A DNA stretch of 64,000 bases, taken from Marivita sp. (GTDB lineage Bacteria; Pseudomonadota; Alphaproteobacteria; Rhodobacterales; Rhodobacteraceae). Shown here one piece after another: positions 8,160 to 17,697 of the stretch; positions within the stretch are counted from its first letter, which is position 1, and each line of letters starts with the position of its first letter. The notes below the pieces were generated by a model, which saw only the letters and a program-made list of their open reading frames with translations, ran no database searches and had not been told where the DNA came from. Location of the stretch: positions 1-64,000 of the forward strand of contig NZ_JAIPUS010000002.1 of the NCBI RefSeq assembly GCF_020055675.1, written 5' to 3'. The position numbers and the translations under genes were made by a program.

Positions 8160-8214
8160 GCGACGTTCAAGAGAATATTCACGGGCAGTCCTTGCCCGAT
8201 GCAGGAGACGACCC

Positions 8215-8382
8215 ATGGCGAAGCCGACCACAATCAAAATCCGCCTGAACTCGTCTGCGGGAACGGGTCATTTCTACGTGACCAAGAAAAACGCGCGGAC
8301 GATGACGGAAAAGATGTCTGTGCGCAAGTACGACCCCGTCGCGCGCAAGCACGTCGAGTACAAGGAAGGCAAGATCAAGTAA
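8215..8382 (+). CDS. rpmG: 50S ribosomal protein L33
   Basis: 55 residues, the usual size of bacterial L33. The product reads [20 protein letters not shown], then [20 protein letters not shown] and [15 protein letters not shown], matching the L33 family end to end. It lacks the CxxC pairs of the zinc-binding form, as is usual for the proteobacterial C-minus form. L33 sits near the E site of the large subunit. The ATG follows CAGGAGACGACCC, a good ribosome-binding site. It is monocistronic: its own promoter candidate lies upstream and a strong terminator follows at once. Confidence 0.97.
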   Translation: MAKPTTIKIRLNSSAGTGHFYVTKKNARTMTEKMSVRKYDPVARKHVEYKEGKIK

Positions 8383-8408
8383 GCCTTCCGTTCACACGGA
8401 CAGTGAAG

Positions 8409-8445
8409 AAAAGCCGCGCCGGGGCACTCTGGACGCGGCTTTTTT
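8409..8445 (+). terminator. Intrinsic terminator of rpmG
   Basis: A perfect 10-bp stem AAAAGCCGCG/CGCGGCTTTT (8409-8418 with 8434-8443) closes a 15-base loop and runs into a T6 tract. It begins 26 bases after the rpmG stop. Confidence 0.9.
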
Positions 8446-8531
8446 CGTGGGTCAAACCGTGGAACAACATGACTGACGGCCTGGATGACGTCGCAAGATG
8501 CCCGTGCTCGGCACCGGCTTGTTGCCGATCA

Positions 8532-9836
8532 TCAGTCGGGGCTTGGCACGCCGCGTCGTTCCCCCATCACCCAGACACCGGACACAGCGCGGTCGTCGCC
8601 CATCATGATCGTCGGGAACACCGCTTCCCAGATATCCGCCGCGCGGGTGCTGCGTTGAGCGATGGCGGGCGTTGAGCCAAGATCGAGCGTGATGAAATCC
8701 GCCTCGGTTCCCGGGGCCAGCGTGCCCACCCGGTCTGCGATGCGCAGCGCCCGCGCCGAGCCTTCGGTGGCCAGCCACAGCAGTGCCGACGGGTGCAGCG
8801 CCGTGCCGCGCAGTTGCGCCACCTCGTAGGCCGCCGCCATCGTGCGCAGCATCGAGAAAGACGACCCGCCGCCGGTATCGGTGGCCAGCCCGACGCGCTG
8901 GCCCTCGGCCACCAGCCCCGCCATGTCAAAGAGGCCCGATCCGATGAAGGTGTTCGAGGTCGGGCAATGCACCAGTGCCGCGCCGACCTCGCGCAGGCGG
9001 TCGCGTTCGCGCGGCTCAAGGTGGATGGCATGGCCGTAAAGGCCGTTTGCACCCAGCAGACCGTGCGCCTCATAGGTATCCAGATAATCGCGCGCCCGCG
9101 GGTAAAGCCCGCGCACCCAGGCGATTTCGTCGGTCTGTTCGCTCAGATGGGTTTGCATCAGGCAGTCCGGATGTTCGGCCCAGACGGCGCCCAGCGCCGA
9201 CAATTGATCCGGCGTCGAGGTCGGCGAAAAGCGCGGCGTGATGACATAGGACGCCCTGCCCTGCCCCTGCCAGCGCGCCAGCAGCGCCTTGCTGTCGTCA
9301 TAGGCCGATTGCGCGCTGTCGCGCAGCCCGTCGGGCGCGTTGCGGTCCATGCAGGTCTTGCCGCCCAGAACACGCATCCCGCGCGCTTGCGCCGCCGTGA
9401 AATAGGCATCGACGCTTTGCGGATGGATGGTGCAATAGCTGCACATGGTCGTGGTGCCGTGCGCCAGCGCCAGGTCCAGATACCGCTCCGCGATCTTGGC
9501 CGCGTAGCCCGCATCGCCGAACCGCATCTCTTCGGGGAACGTATAGGTGTTGAGCCAGTCGATCAGCCGCTTGCCCCAGCTCGCGATCATGCCGGTCTGG
9601 GGGTAGTGGACATGCGCGTCGACGAATCCCGGCAGGATCAGGGCCTCCGCATGATCCTCGACATGGGCGGCGGGATGCGCACGGCGCATATCATCTGCAG
9701 ACCCGCGTTCCAGGACATGCCCCTCCTTCACCGCAATTGCGCCTCTGGGGTCGAATTGCGCAGCAGCAGGCCCGTCGATCTGCGGGTTGCCGGTGAACCA
9801 GAGGGTCTGGCCCAGATGAAGCGTGATGTCTGACAT
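8532..9836 (-). CDS. guaD: Guanine deaminase
   Basis: 434 residues, a cytosolic amidohydrolase that converts guanine to xanthine in purine salvage or catabolism. Seen: the metal-binding ILPGFVDAHVHYPQ (His75 and His77), the guanine-deaminase typical TYTFPEEMRF and GTTTMCSYCTIH segments, HLSEQTDE with a further metal-ligand histidine, GHAIHLEP, and the ATDTGGGSSFS catalytic aspartate region near residue 310. The C-terminal FITLDLGSTP region completes the composite domain. The ATG at 9836 gives the common MSDITLHLGQTLWFTGNP start. No xanthine dehydrogenase or purine permease is adjacent, so it stands alone here. Confidence 0.92.
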   Translation of the reverse strand: MSDITLHLGQTLWFTGNPQIDGPAAAQFDPRGAIAVKEGHVLERGSADDMRRAHPAAHVEDHAEALILPGFVDAHVHYPQTGMIASWGKRLIDWLNTYTFPEEMRFGDAGYAAKIAERYLDLALAHGTTTMCSYCTIHPQSVDAYFTAAQARGMRVLGGKTCMDRNAPDGLRDSAQSAYDDSKALLARWQGQGRASYVITPRFSPTSTPDQLSALGAVWAEHPDCLMQTHLSEQTDEIAWVRGLYPRARDYLDTYEAHGLLGANGLYGHAIHLEPRERDRLREVGAALVHCPTSNTFIGSGLFDMAGLVAEGQRVGLATDTGGGSSFSMLRTMAAAYEVAQLRGTALHPSALLWLATEGSARALRIADRVGTLAPGTEADFITLDLGSTPAIAQRSTRAADIWEAVFPTIMMGDDRAVSGVWVMGERRGVPSPD

Positions 9837-9973
9837 GTCTGGCCTGTGTGTTTATCGGGCGCACCAGCCTAGCCTGTCCGGGCCACCGGGTAAATTGCAC
9901 AGGTGACCTGTTGTATCCGGCGGGGAATCCGTAAATGAAGCTCTGAGACGCCTATGATGGGGGCAAGGGCACG

Positions 9974-11368
9974 ATGACCAGAGATCAATCCTCGGACGCA
10001 CCCGAAATCTCCGAAGAGGACGATGGCTTCAGCCTTGGTCGGAGTGCCGTCGGGCAGATTCTCCATGCCGTTGAAAGGGAGGACCGCGACCAGCTTGTCG
10101 AGCTGATGGAGCCTCTGCACCCGGCAGACATCGCCGACCTGCTGGAACAGGTCGATTCCTTCGAACGGGTACGTCTGATCCGGCTCTATGACCGCGAATT
10201 CGATGGCGACATCCTGTCGGAGCTGGACGAGTCCATTCGTGAAGAGGTGATCAGCATCCTGTCGCCGCAGGTTCTGGCCGACGCGGTGCGCGGCCTGGAA
10301 AGCGACGATGTTGTCGATCTTCTCGAGGACCTCGAAGAAGACCAGCATGGTGCGATCCTTGATGCGCTTGAAGACAGCGACCGGGTCGCGGTGCAGCAAT
10401 CGCTGACATACCCGGAGTACTCTGCCGGACGCCTGATGCAGCGCGAGGTCGTGATGGCGCCGGAACATTGGAGCGTCGGTGACGCGATTGATTTCATTCG
10501 TGCCTCGGAAGACCTGCCTGACCAGTTCTACCACATCATTCTCGTCGATCCGCGGCTTCACCCGATTGGCAACATTACGCTTGGCAAATTGATGGGGTCG
10601 CGCCGCGAGGTGTTGCTGAGATCGCTCGTGGAAGAGACCTTCCACGTCTTTCCCGTGTCACAATACGAAGGGGACGTGGCCTACGCGTTCAACCAGTATC
10701 ACCTGATTTCCGCCCCCGTGGTCGACGAGAACGAGCGTCTTGTCGGGGTCATCACCATCGATGACGCGATGGCGGTGCTGGACGAGGAAAACGAGGAAGA
10801 CATCCTGCGCCTTGCCGGTGTGGACAGCGAAAGCTCGGTCGCGGACCGGGTGCGCGAAACCACCAAGCGGCGCTTTCCGTGGCTGTTCGTCAACCTTGTG
10901 ACGGCCATCCTTGCCAGCCTTGTCATTTCCCAGTTCGAAGAGGCGATCGCGACCATCGTGGCGCTGGCCGTGCTGATGCCCATCGTGGCGTCGATGGGCG
11001 GCAATGCGGGCACCCAATCGCTGACCGTGGCGGTGCGGGCGCTGGCCACCAAGGATTTGACCGGCTCGAACGTCTGGCGGGTGATCCGGCGCGAGGTGCT
11101 GGTCGGGCTGATCAACGGCGTTGCCTTTGCCGTGATCATGGGCGCGGTCGGCTACGTCTGGTTCGGGTCCTTGGCGCTGGGGGGCGTGATCGCGGCCGCG
11201 ATGGTGATCAACCTCGTGGTGGCGGGGCTTGCCGGTACCGGTATCCCGATCGCGCTGGAAAAGCTGGGGATAGACCCGGCGCTGGCCTCGGGGGCGTTCG
11301 TGACCACCGTCACGGATGTGGTCGGGTTTTTCGCCTTTCTCGGGCTGGCCGTGCTGGTGCTGTTGTGA
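9974..11368 (+). CDS. mgtE: Magnesium transporter MgtE
   Basis: 464 residues. MgtE is a dimeric Mg2+ channel of the inner membrane gated by cytoplasmic Mg2+. The domains are in family order: an acidic helical N domain (about 25-150) with the LHPADIADLLEQ and ILDALED-type repeats, a CBS pair (about 150-275; LVDPRLHPIGNITLGKLM and VVDENERLVGVITIDDAM), a connecting helix, and five membrane spans from about 290 with the conserved pore segment ASMGGNAGTQSL near 345-356. The protein is complete and ends right after the last span (FFAFLGLAVLVLL). The ATG at 9974 follows GGGGGCAAGGGCACG. Confidence 0.93.
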   Translation: MTRDQSSDAPEISEEDDGFSLGRSAVGQILHAVEREDRDQLVELMEPLHPADIADLLEQVDSFERVRLIRLYDREFDGDILSELDESIREEVISILSPQVLADAVRGLESDDVVDLLEDLEEDQHGAILDALEDSDRVAVQQSLTYPEYSAGRLMQREVVMAPEHWSVGDAIDFIRASEDLPDQFYHIILVDPRLHPIGNITLGKLMGSRREVLLRSLVEETFHVFPVSQYEGDVAYAFNQYHLISAPVVDENERLVGVITIDDAMAVLDEENEEDILRLAGVDSESSVADRVRETTKRRFPWLFVNLVTAILASLVISQFEEAIATIVALAVLMPIVASMGGNAGTQSLTVAVRALATKDLTGSNVWRVIRREVLVGLINGVAFAVIMGAVGYVWFGSLALGGVIAAAMVINLVVAGLAGTGIPIALEKLGIDPALASGAFVTTVTDVVGFFAFLGLAVLVLL

Positions 11369-11556
11369 GGCCCGAGGCGCGCAAGGCCGAAGCACGCAAG
11401 TCGGCAAGCGCATGCGACCAATCCGAAATGCAGCCGGCCCAATCCGAAACAGTCATGACATATCCTCCCATTCCTTGAGAAGGATGAACCATGGATCTTC
11501 CGCAAGTGCAACTGTAGTACTAGGCTCAGGACCCATCAATCGAAAGCCGCATCACC

Positions 11557-13209
11557 ATGACCCATCCGCAAAACACGCTCCGCGCCGCTGACCACCTCGT
11601 TGATTTGCTGGTCGCCCAGGGCATCACCACCGCCTTCGGCGTTCCGGGCGAAAGCTACCTTCCCGTTCTGGATGCCTTCTATGGACGCGAAGACGCGATC
11701 CGCTTTGTCACCTGCCGGCAAGAGGGCGGCGCCGCGATGGCCGCTGACGCCTATGGCAAGCTCACCGGCCGGCCCGGCATCTGCTTTGCAACGCGCGGCC
11801 CCGGCGCCACCAATGCCAGCGCGGGGGTGCATGTCGCGCACCAGGATTCCACCCCGATGATCCTGTTCCTTGGACAGGTCGCCCGGGGCATGACCGACCG
11901 CGAGGCGTTCCAGGAGATCGACTACCGCCGCATGTTCGGCCAGATCGCCAAATGGGTGGCCCAGATCGATGACGCCTCCCGGCTTCAGGAATATGTCAAC
12001 CGCGCGGTCCGCACGGCGCTGTCGGGCCGTCCTGGCCCTGTCGTGCTCGCCCTGCCAGAGGATATGCTCTACGACATGCTCCCGTCCCCGGCCGCACCGG
12101 CACGCGCGGAAACGCCGCGCTTCGCGGCGTCTGCCGGCGCAATGGACGCGCTGCAAAAGCGGATTGCCGACGCCAAAACCCCGCTCGTCCTGGCCGGTGG
12201 CGGCGCGTGGACCGACGCGGGCATCACGGCCCTGCAACGATTTGCCGAAACCCAGGCGCTGCCGGTGGCTGTCTCGCTGCGCTGTCAAAGCCTGATCGAC
12301 AACCGCCACCCGAACTATATCGGACACTACGGTGTCGGAACGCCGCCCTACCTGAAACGGATCATGGCCGACACCGATCTGCTCATCGCCATCGGCCCGA
12401 GGCTGGGCGAGATGACCACGAACGGCTATTCGCTTCTGTCGTCGCCTGTCACCGAACAAAAGCTTGCCCATGTCTTCCCGCAACCCGAGGAAATCGGCCG
12501 CGTCTACCAGCCCGATATCGCGCTGGTCGCCGACACCGAAAGCTTCTGCACTGCGGCGGCGACCTGGGACCCTGTCTCGCCGGGGGCCTTCTCGAACCGC
12601 ACAAAGCAACTCCGCGAAGACTACGAAGCGTTCAGCAGCCCCGCTTCGGTCCCGGACGACCCCCTCGCCCGGCATTTCGCACATCTGGCCGAGGTGCTCC
12701 CGGACGATGCGATTGTGACGAATGGCGCGGGCAACTACGCTGGCTGGCTGCACCGCTTCTACCGATACCGCGCGCCGGGATCGCAGCTTGCGCCAACATC
12801 CGGCTCAATGGGCTACGGCTTGCCCGCCGCCATCGCCGCCGCGATCTGCGAACCAGACCGCGAGGTCTATGCCATCGCCGGGGACGGGTGTTTCCTGATG
12901 ACCTGCCAGGAACTCGCCACGGCGGTACATCATGACCTGACCCTGACCGTGATCATCATCGACAACGCCCGCTATGGCACGATCCGCGCGCACCAGGAAC
13001 GCGAATACCCCGCGCGGGTCTCCGGCACCGGCCTGACCAATCCGGATTTCTGCGCGTTTGCACGCTCTTTCGGCGCACAGGCCGAAAAAGCCCCGGACTA
13101 CGACAGCTTCGTGGCCGCAGTGGCAGCGGCGCGAACGCGCGGCGGCGTCAACCTGATCGAAGTTCCGGCAGATCCGGGCTTTCTGTCTCCCGGCACGCGA
13201 TTGGACTGA
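11557..13209 (+). CDS. Thiamine-diphosphate-dependent enzyme of the acetolactate synthase-like family
   Basis: 550 residues. Three-domain ThDP enzyme: an N-terminal PYR domain with the catalytic glutamate in FGVPGESYLPVLDAF (Glu32), a central DHS-like domain (about 190-330) and a C-terminal PP domain with the ThDP motif GDGCFLM through DNARYGTIR (about 440-475). EGGAAMAADAYGKLTGRPG and TRGPGATNASAGV are typical of IlvB relatives. No regulatory small subunit (ilvN) follows, so it is probably not the biosynthetic acetolactate synthase; it could be a catabolic carboligase or decarboxylase. Preceded by two very short frames (see findings). The fold is firm and the reaction is open. Confidence 0.85.
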   Translation: MTHPQNTLRAADHLVDLLVAQGITTAFGVPGESYLPVLDAFYGREDAIRFVTCRQEGGAAMAADAYGKLTGRPGICFATRGPGATNASAGVHVAHQDSTPMILFLGQVARGMTDREAFQEIDYRRMFGQIAKWVAQIDDASRLQEYVNRAVRTALSGRPGPVVLALPEDMLYDMLPSPAAPARAETPRFAASAGAMDALQKRIADAKTPLVLAGGGAWTDAGITALQRFAETQALPVAVSLRCQSLIDNRHPNYIGHYGVGTPPYLKRIMADTDLLIAIGPRLGEMTTNGYSLLSSPVTEQKLAHVFPQPEEIGRVYQPDIALVADTESFCTAAATWDPVSPGAFSNRTKQLREDYEAFSSPASVPDDPLARHFAHLAEVLPDDAIVTNGAGNYAGWLHRFYRYRAPGSQLAPTSGSMGYGLPAAIAAAICEPDREVYAIAGDGCFLMTCQELATAVHHDLTLTVIIIDNARYGTIRAHQEREYPARVSGTGLTNPDFCAFARSFGAQAEKAPDYDSFVAAVAAARTRGGVNLIEVPADPGFLSPGTRLD

Positions 13210-13365
13210 AACCGCGCGGACCCGCCCGCGGCTGTATATCCGGGCCACGGTGCGATGACACCCAGCCGCCGGTGGTGATCCCGGTCGACGATTGCGAAAA
13301 CGGGGATGTGACGGAACATCCGGGCCGGTCGCTGGTTGGCACTGGTCACGACCGAAAGAGGCAGG

Positions 13366-14712
13366 ATGACCCAGCAAAAGATTGACCCGAATACCTTCAT
13401 GTCCCAACTCAAGGAACGCACCCCGGGCGAAGACGCGTTCCACCAGGCGGTGAGCGAGGTCATCCCTGACCTTGTCCCGGTGGTCAACGACACGCCGGAA
13501 TTCCGGGACGCGGCAATCCTAGAGCGCCTCGTGGAGCCGGATCGCACGATCACCTTTCGTGTCGAATGGCGCGATGATCACAACGTGCCTCATGTCAATC
13601 GCGGCCACCGGGTGCAGTTTAACGCCGCCATCGGACCCTACAAGGGCGGCCTGCGCTTCGAACCCTCCGTGAACACCTCGATCCTGAAATTCCTGGGCTT
13701 CGAACAGACATTCAAGAATGCCCTCACCGGCCTGCCGATGGGCGGCGGAAAAGGCGGCGCGGATTTCGATCCGACGGGCCGATCCGAAGCCGAGATCATG
13801 CGCTTCTGCCAGTCCTTCATGGTCGAACTGCACCGCCATATCGGTCCCGACGTCGACATTCCCGCCGGCGACATCAATGTGGGCCCGCAAGAGATCGGCT
13901 GGATGTTCGGCGCATACCGCCGTATCACCAACCAGTTCGAAGGCGTGCTCACCGGCAAGGGCCTGTCGTTCGGCGGCAGCCAATTGCGGACCGAGGCCAC
14001 GGGTTACGGCGTTGTCCAATTCCTCTGCCACATGCTCGCCGAACAGGGCGACCGGATCGATGGCAAGACCATCGCGATCTCCGGCGCCGGCAACGTCGCC
14101 ACCTTCGCCGCCGAATTGGCGATCGAGACCGGCGGGACCGTCGTGACGCTGTCCGACAGCAAGGGGGTCATCCACGACAAAGCCGGACTGACACAGGACA
14201 AGATCGACTGGGTCCGCGATCGCAAGTCCAGGGCCGGCGCCAGTCTCGAAGCCTATGCAGAGACATTCGACGCCACATGGCACGAGGGCAAAGCCCCCTG
14301 GGACATCCCCTGCGACGTCGCCCTGCCCTGCGCAACCCAGAACGAGCTGGGCAGGGCCGGCGCAAAGAGCCTGATCGACAATGGCTGCAAGGCGATTGTC
14401 GAAGGCGCGAACATGCCCACCACCGCCGACGCGAAACAGGCAATCCACGAGGCCGGTATCCTTTACGCCCCCGGCAAGGCCGCCAATGCGGGTGGCGTCG
14501 CGGTCTCGGGTCTCGAAATCAACCAGAACCGCCAGCGCCGCCACCAGTCACGTGCCGAACTTGCCGAAGCGCTCAAGGCGATCATGCAGGACATCCATGA
14601 CACCTGCGCCGAAGCGGGACAGGGCAAAGCGGGCATCGACTATGCCAGGGGCGCACATATCGCCGGGTTCAGGAAGGTGGCGCAGGCCATGTATGCCGCA
14701 GGCGTGGGGTGA
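13366..14712 (+). CDS. gdhA: NADP-specific glutamate dehydrogenase
   Basis: 448 residues, the standard hexameric GDH of about 50 kDa. It catalyses reductive amination of 2-oxoglutarate with ammonium. Seen: VQFNAAIGPYKGGLRFEPSV, the catalytic-lysine segment LTGLPMGGGKGGADFDP (Lys near 128), PAGDINVGPQEIGWMFG with the catalytic aspartate near 168, the Rossmann motif ISGAGNVATFAAE near 240, and CATQNELG and EGANMPTTADA toward the end. The long-frame start upstream is rejected; the ATG at 13366 (MTQQKIDPN) follows GAAAGAGGCAGG. It runs convergent with the next gene, with only six bases between the stops. Confidence 0.95.
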   Translation: MTQQKIDPNTFMSQLKERTPGEDAFHQAVSEVIPDLVPVVNDTPEFRDAAILERLVEPDRTITFRVEWRDDHNVPHVNRGHRVQFNAAIGPYKGGLRFEPSVNTSILKFLGFEQTFKNALTGLPMGGGKGGADFDPTGRSEAEIMRFCQSFMVELHRHIGPDVDIPAGDINVGPQEIGWMFGAYRRITNQFEGVLTGKGLSFGGSQLRTEATGYGVVQFLCHMLAEQGDRIDGKTIAISGAGNVATFAAELAIETGGTVVTLSDSKGVIHDKAGLTQDKIDWVRDRKSRAGASLEAYAETFDATWHEGKAPWDIPCDVALPCATQNELGRAGAKSLIDNGCKAIVEGANMPTTADAKQAIHEAGILYAPGKAANAGGVAVSGLEINQNRQRRHQSRAELAEALKAIMQDIHDTCAEAGQGKAGIDYARGAHIAGFRKVAQAMYAAGVG

Positions 14713-14718
14713 GGCCCG

Positions 14719-15576
14719 TCACCTGTCATCGTCGCCCACGCCGTCTTGTACCTCTTTGCGCACCTGGCCCCAGGCCAGGAGCGCGAAAATCGCCGTCCCG
14801 CCCACGATGTTGCCCGCAAGGACCGGCAGAAAGAACTCCTGCATGGCAGGTCCAAAGCCCAGATCCCCCCGCAGCATGAGGAACGCCATTTCGACCGTGC
14901 CTGCCACGATATGTGTGAAATCCCCGGCCGCGATGAGCCATGTGAACGTGAAAATGATGAAGAAGGCGTTGCCTTCCGCCGAGGGCATCATCCACACGAT
15001 CGCAGCCACCAGCACGCCAGCCGGGATCGCCCTCAGGAACGCCTCGAATGCGCCGAACCCTGTCGCATGGCGCGAAAGATCGGTGATCGTCGCCACCATG
15101 TCGGGGCTCAAAACGCGCGTCAGCCCCATGAACCCGGCGGCGATGAAGGCCCCCACCGCATTCGCGGCCAGCACCAGCACCCACAGGCGCAGCATCGCAT
15201 GAAAGGACTGCCGATCAGAATGCGCAATCACCGGCAACACCGTGGTGATCGTGTTCTCGGTAAAAAGCTGCAACCGGCCAAAGATCACCGCGATGAAGCC
15301 CAGCGAATAGCCGGCGTTCTCTATCAGGTACGAACTCGGGGCCTCCGGGTCCAGGTTCAGGCGAAAGATCGCCTCGCCCAATACCGAAAGGCTGATCAAT
15401 ATGCCCGCCGCGATACCGGACCACAAAAGCGACAGCATGGGGCGCCGCAGCTCTTCCTCGCCATCCCGGCGCACCACCTCGTAGATCAGACGCGCCGACA
15501 GGCGTGTGGCCTCGGTCACAGAGGCCTCCTCCTTGTGATGCCGCACCGCCTTGTCAGCCTGGTTCGTCTGTCCCAT
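14719..15576 (-). CDS. Formate/nitrite transporter (FNT) family channel
   Basis: 285 residues from the ATG at 15576 (MGQTNQADK). Six hydrophobic segments follow a polar N-terminus of about 45 residues, as in the YfdC-like branch of the FNT family: around LLWSGIAAGILISLSVLGEA, YSLGFIAVIFGRLQLFTENT, LWVLVLAANAVGAFIAAGF, AIPAGVLVAAIVWMM, FIIFTFTWLIAAGDFTHIVA and LPVLAGNIVGGTAIFALLAW. The GRLQLFTENTIT and AGDFTHIVAGTVE signatures fit FNT loops. It would form a pentameric pore for small monovalent anions, but the substrate cannot be inferred. A GTG at 15615 would add 13 residues; the ATG follows CAGAGAGTGC and is preferred. Confidence 0.88.
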   Translation of the reverse strand: MGQTNQADKAVRHHKEEASVTEATRLSARLIYEVVRRDGEEELRRPMLSLLWSGIAAGILISLSVLGEAIFRLNLDPEAPSSYLIENAGYSLGFIAVIFGRLQLFTENTITTVLPVIAHSDRQSFHAMLRLWVLVLAANAVGAFIAAGFMGLTRVLSPDMVATITDLSRHATGFGAFEAFLRAIPAGVLVAAIVWMMPSAEGNAFFIIFTFTWLIAAGDFTHIVAGTVEMAFLMLRGDLGFGPAMQEFFLPVLAGNIVGGTAIFALLAWGQVRKEVQDGVGDDDR

Positions 15577-15812
15577 GCACTCTCTGTCCTGACCGGGAAA
15601 GTCTTGCTCTGCCACGAAACGGTCTCATGCCCCGTTCGGTTCCAACCGCACCGTGGCGCGGTTCCGCCTGCGGCCTGGGATCGCGCTGAAAACCCTGCCC
15701 TGACCTGTGCACAAAAGCGCCATGGCGCGCAGCCGCACCGTCAGGACCAACCAACCGGCCACCGTCCGGGATGCTCCGGATCGATCCATCCGCGACCCGA
15801 CCCGCCAGGGGA

Positions 15813-17378
15813 CTAGGACGCGGTCTCCGCGCGCGATGCTTCAATGGCGTGGCTGGCAAGGCTCCGCCCCGCTTCGCGCATGGTCAGGTAGGTGCGGCTG
15901 GCACCGGCCTCGTTGATCATGTCGACATGCTCTTCGTGCAGCGCATGGGTGACGATCGGCCCGGTGAACCCCTTGGCCCGCAAGGTGCGCGTGGCAATGA
16001 GCTTGGCTTCAAGATCGTCCATCGCCAGCACTGCGGCCTTGATCCGGTCAAGCGTGACACCGTTCCAGAAGTTGCTGTCTTCGGCATCGGCAAACACGAC
16101 ATTGCGGCCTGCCTCGGCATGGGCGTTGGCTTTGTAGGTGTCGGCATCGAGGCCGACAGGCCGAAAGCCGCTGTCTGACAGCGCCTGATAGGCGGCCGAT
16201 CCGGTGCGCCCCATCCCGAAGATCATGACATCGGCGTCGTTCAAAACAGTCGGCGGGTCGTCGGGGTGCGCGGTATCGCGCTCGTAGCGCAGAAGCTGCC
16301 GCTCGAATTTCTCGAACAGCGGATGCGCAAGCCGGTTGAGCGGTGCGCCGATCAGGAACGACACCGACACGGCGATGGCCAGTGGCACGAGGAACGGCTC
16401 GGCTGCGGGAATGCCCGCCGCGACGATCAGGCCGAATTCGCTGTAAACCCCCAGCGCCAGGGACGACAGGAACGCCGTGCGCGCCCGAAGGCGGAACGCC
16501 ACGAGCAGGAAGAAGAACAAGAGCGTTTTCAACGGCAACAGCGCGCCCATGACCACGGCAAAGAGCATCGCGTTCCAATCCGGCAGACCCGACATGCCGA
16601 TCGACAGGAAAAAGCCGACCAGGAAGAGTTCCTTCAACGACCACAATGAATTCGAAAGCTCGCTGGCACGCGGGTGGTTGGAGAGCACAAGCCCCATCAC
16701 AAGCGCACCGATTTCGCCCTTGAGACCGATAAGCTCGAACCCGTAACCGCCGATCACGAGGCTCAGCGCCATGCCGCACAGGATCAGCACCTCGTCGTGG
16801 CCGGCCAAATCCAGCAGCTTATAGAGCAGCGGGCGCAGCAGCGGCACCGCGAAGATCAGCAGCGCCCAGGGACCCGGCATCTTGCCCGAGAAGATGGCAA
16901 GAACCACCAGCGCGATGATATCCTGCACGATCAGGATGCCGATGGCGGCGCGGCCGTGGAAATTCCCCATCTCTCGCTTGGTCTCGAGCATCTTGGCGGC
17001 CAGGACCGTGGACGAAAACGCCAACCCGATCCCGACAAGCAGCGCAACCGTCCAGTCCGGCGTGAACAAAAGCCGCGCGATCGGTGTAAAGAGCGCCACC
17101 GAAAGCGCGAAATGCAACAGCGACACGCCAATCACATGCGGCGCGCCGATCTGCCGTAGCTTGAGCTTCAGCCCCACGGTGAAAAGCAGGATCAGAACGC
17201 CCAGGTTGGCGATGTAATCAAGGATCGGCCCGGTCTGGTCCGGCATGCCGAAACGGGGGCCAACAGCGTTGATGAAAAACCCGGCGGCCAGAAACCCGAC
17301 CAGCGGCGGAAGGCCGAATGGCCGAACGGCCAGTCCGAAGACAAAAGCCGCACCGATGGCAAAAACCTCGAACACCAT
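15813..17378 (-). CDS. CPA2-family cation/proton antiporter with RCK-N domain (KefB/YbaL-like)
   Basis: 521 residues. The first 370 or so residues form a CPA2 antiporter membrane domain with about 12 hydrophobic segments, including LPPLVGFLAAGFFIN, LILLFTVGLKLKL, GLAFSSTVLAAKMLE and AAIGILIVQDIIALVVLAIF. The C-terminal part holds a TrkA-N/RCK Rossmann fold: VMIFGMGRTGSAAY near residue 395, then GLDADTYKANAH and VVFADAEDSNFWNGV, which should bind NAD(H) or a similar ligand. No KefF-type oxidoreductase partner is nearby, so it is more YbaL-like than KefB/C. It would exchange K+ or Na+ for H+ at the inner membrane. Ion preference is not deducible. Confidence 0.88.
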   Translation of the reverse strand: MVFEVFAIGAAFVFGLAVRPFGLPPLVGFLAAGFFINAVGPRFGMPDQTGPILDYIANLGVLILLFTVGLKLKLRQIGAPHVIGVSLLHFALSVALFTPIARLLFTPDWTVALLVGIGLAFSSTVLAAKMLETKREMGNFHGRAAIGILIVQDIIALVVLAIFSGKMPGPWALLIFAVPLLRPLLYKLLDLAGHDEVLILCGMALSLVIGGYGFELIGLKGEIGALVMGLVLSNHPRASELSNSLWSLKELFLVGFFLSIGMSGLPDWNAMLFAVVMGALLPLKTLLFFFLLVAFRLRARTAFLSSLALGVYSEFGLIVAAGIPAAEPFLVPLAIAVSVSFLIGAPLNRLAHPLFEKFERQLLRYERDTAHPDDPPTVLNDADVMIFGMGRTGSAAYQALSDSGFRPVGLDADTYKANAHAEAGRNVVFADAEDSNFWNGVTLDRIKAAVLAMDDLEAKLIATRTLRAKGFTGPIVTHALHEEHVDMINEAGASRTYLTMREAGRSLASHAIEASRAETAS

Positions 17379-17697
17379 GTCCTCAATCCCGTCGCTTTTT
17401 TCCCACGTGGCGCCCGGTCAACCGCAAGCGCAGACGTGAGTGTGCAATTGAAGGCCCTGACGGACAAGGCAAACATGACGGGTGCAGGCAAGCAGGGCGG
17501 CACAATTCACCCCGGACGCAGCCCCGGCACAACAATGCAGCGGAGCGTGCAGGTTCCAGGCCGCTCTGTCACGGCCTTGGTCTGAAATCCTTTGATGTCT
17601 CGGCCGTCGCGCGCGCCCTTGACGCGCGGGGCATTGGCCCCGGCACCCGCGCCGGGGCGTGCATGACACGCTGTGCAAACGGCCTGTGCAGACAGCC
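17379..17697. other. Intergenic region with one GC hairpin
   Basis: About 320 bases between the antiporter start and the tiny lipoprotein gene. I see no supported gene. A perfect 8-bp hairpin GCCCCGGC/GCCGGGGC (17637-17644 with 17651-17658) lies about 40 bases beyond the lipoprotein stop and could end that small transcript, though no T-run follows. The part next to 17379 should carry the antiporter promoter, which I could not fix. Confidence 0.5.

Noticed and set aside
8092-8214. A further tRNA or small RNA between rnpB and rpmG
   Set aside because: Only short hairpins and a promoter-like pair were found; no cloverleaf could be drawn.
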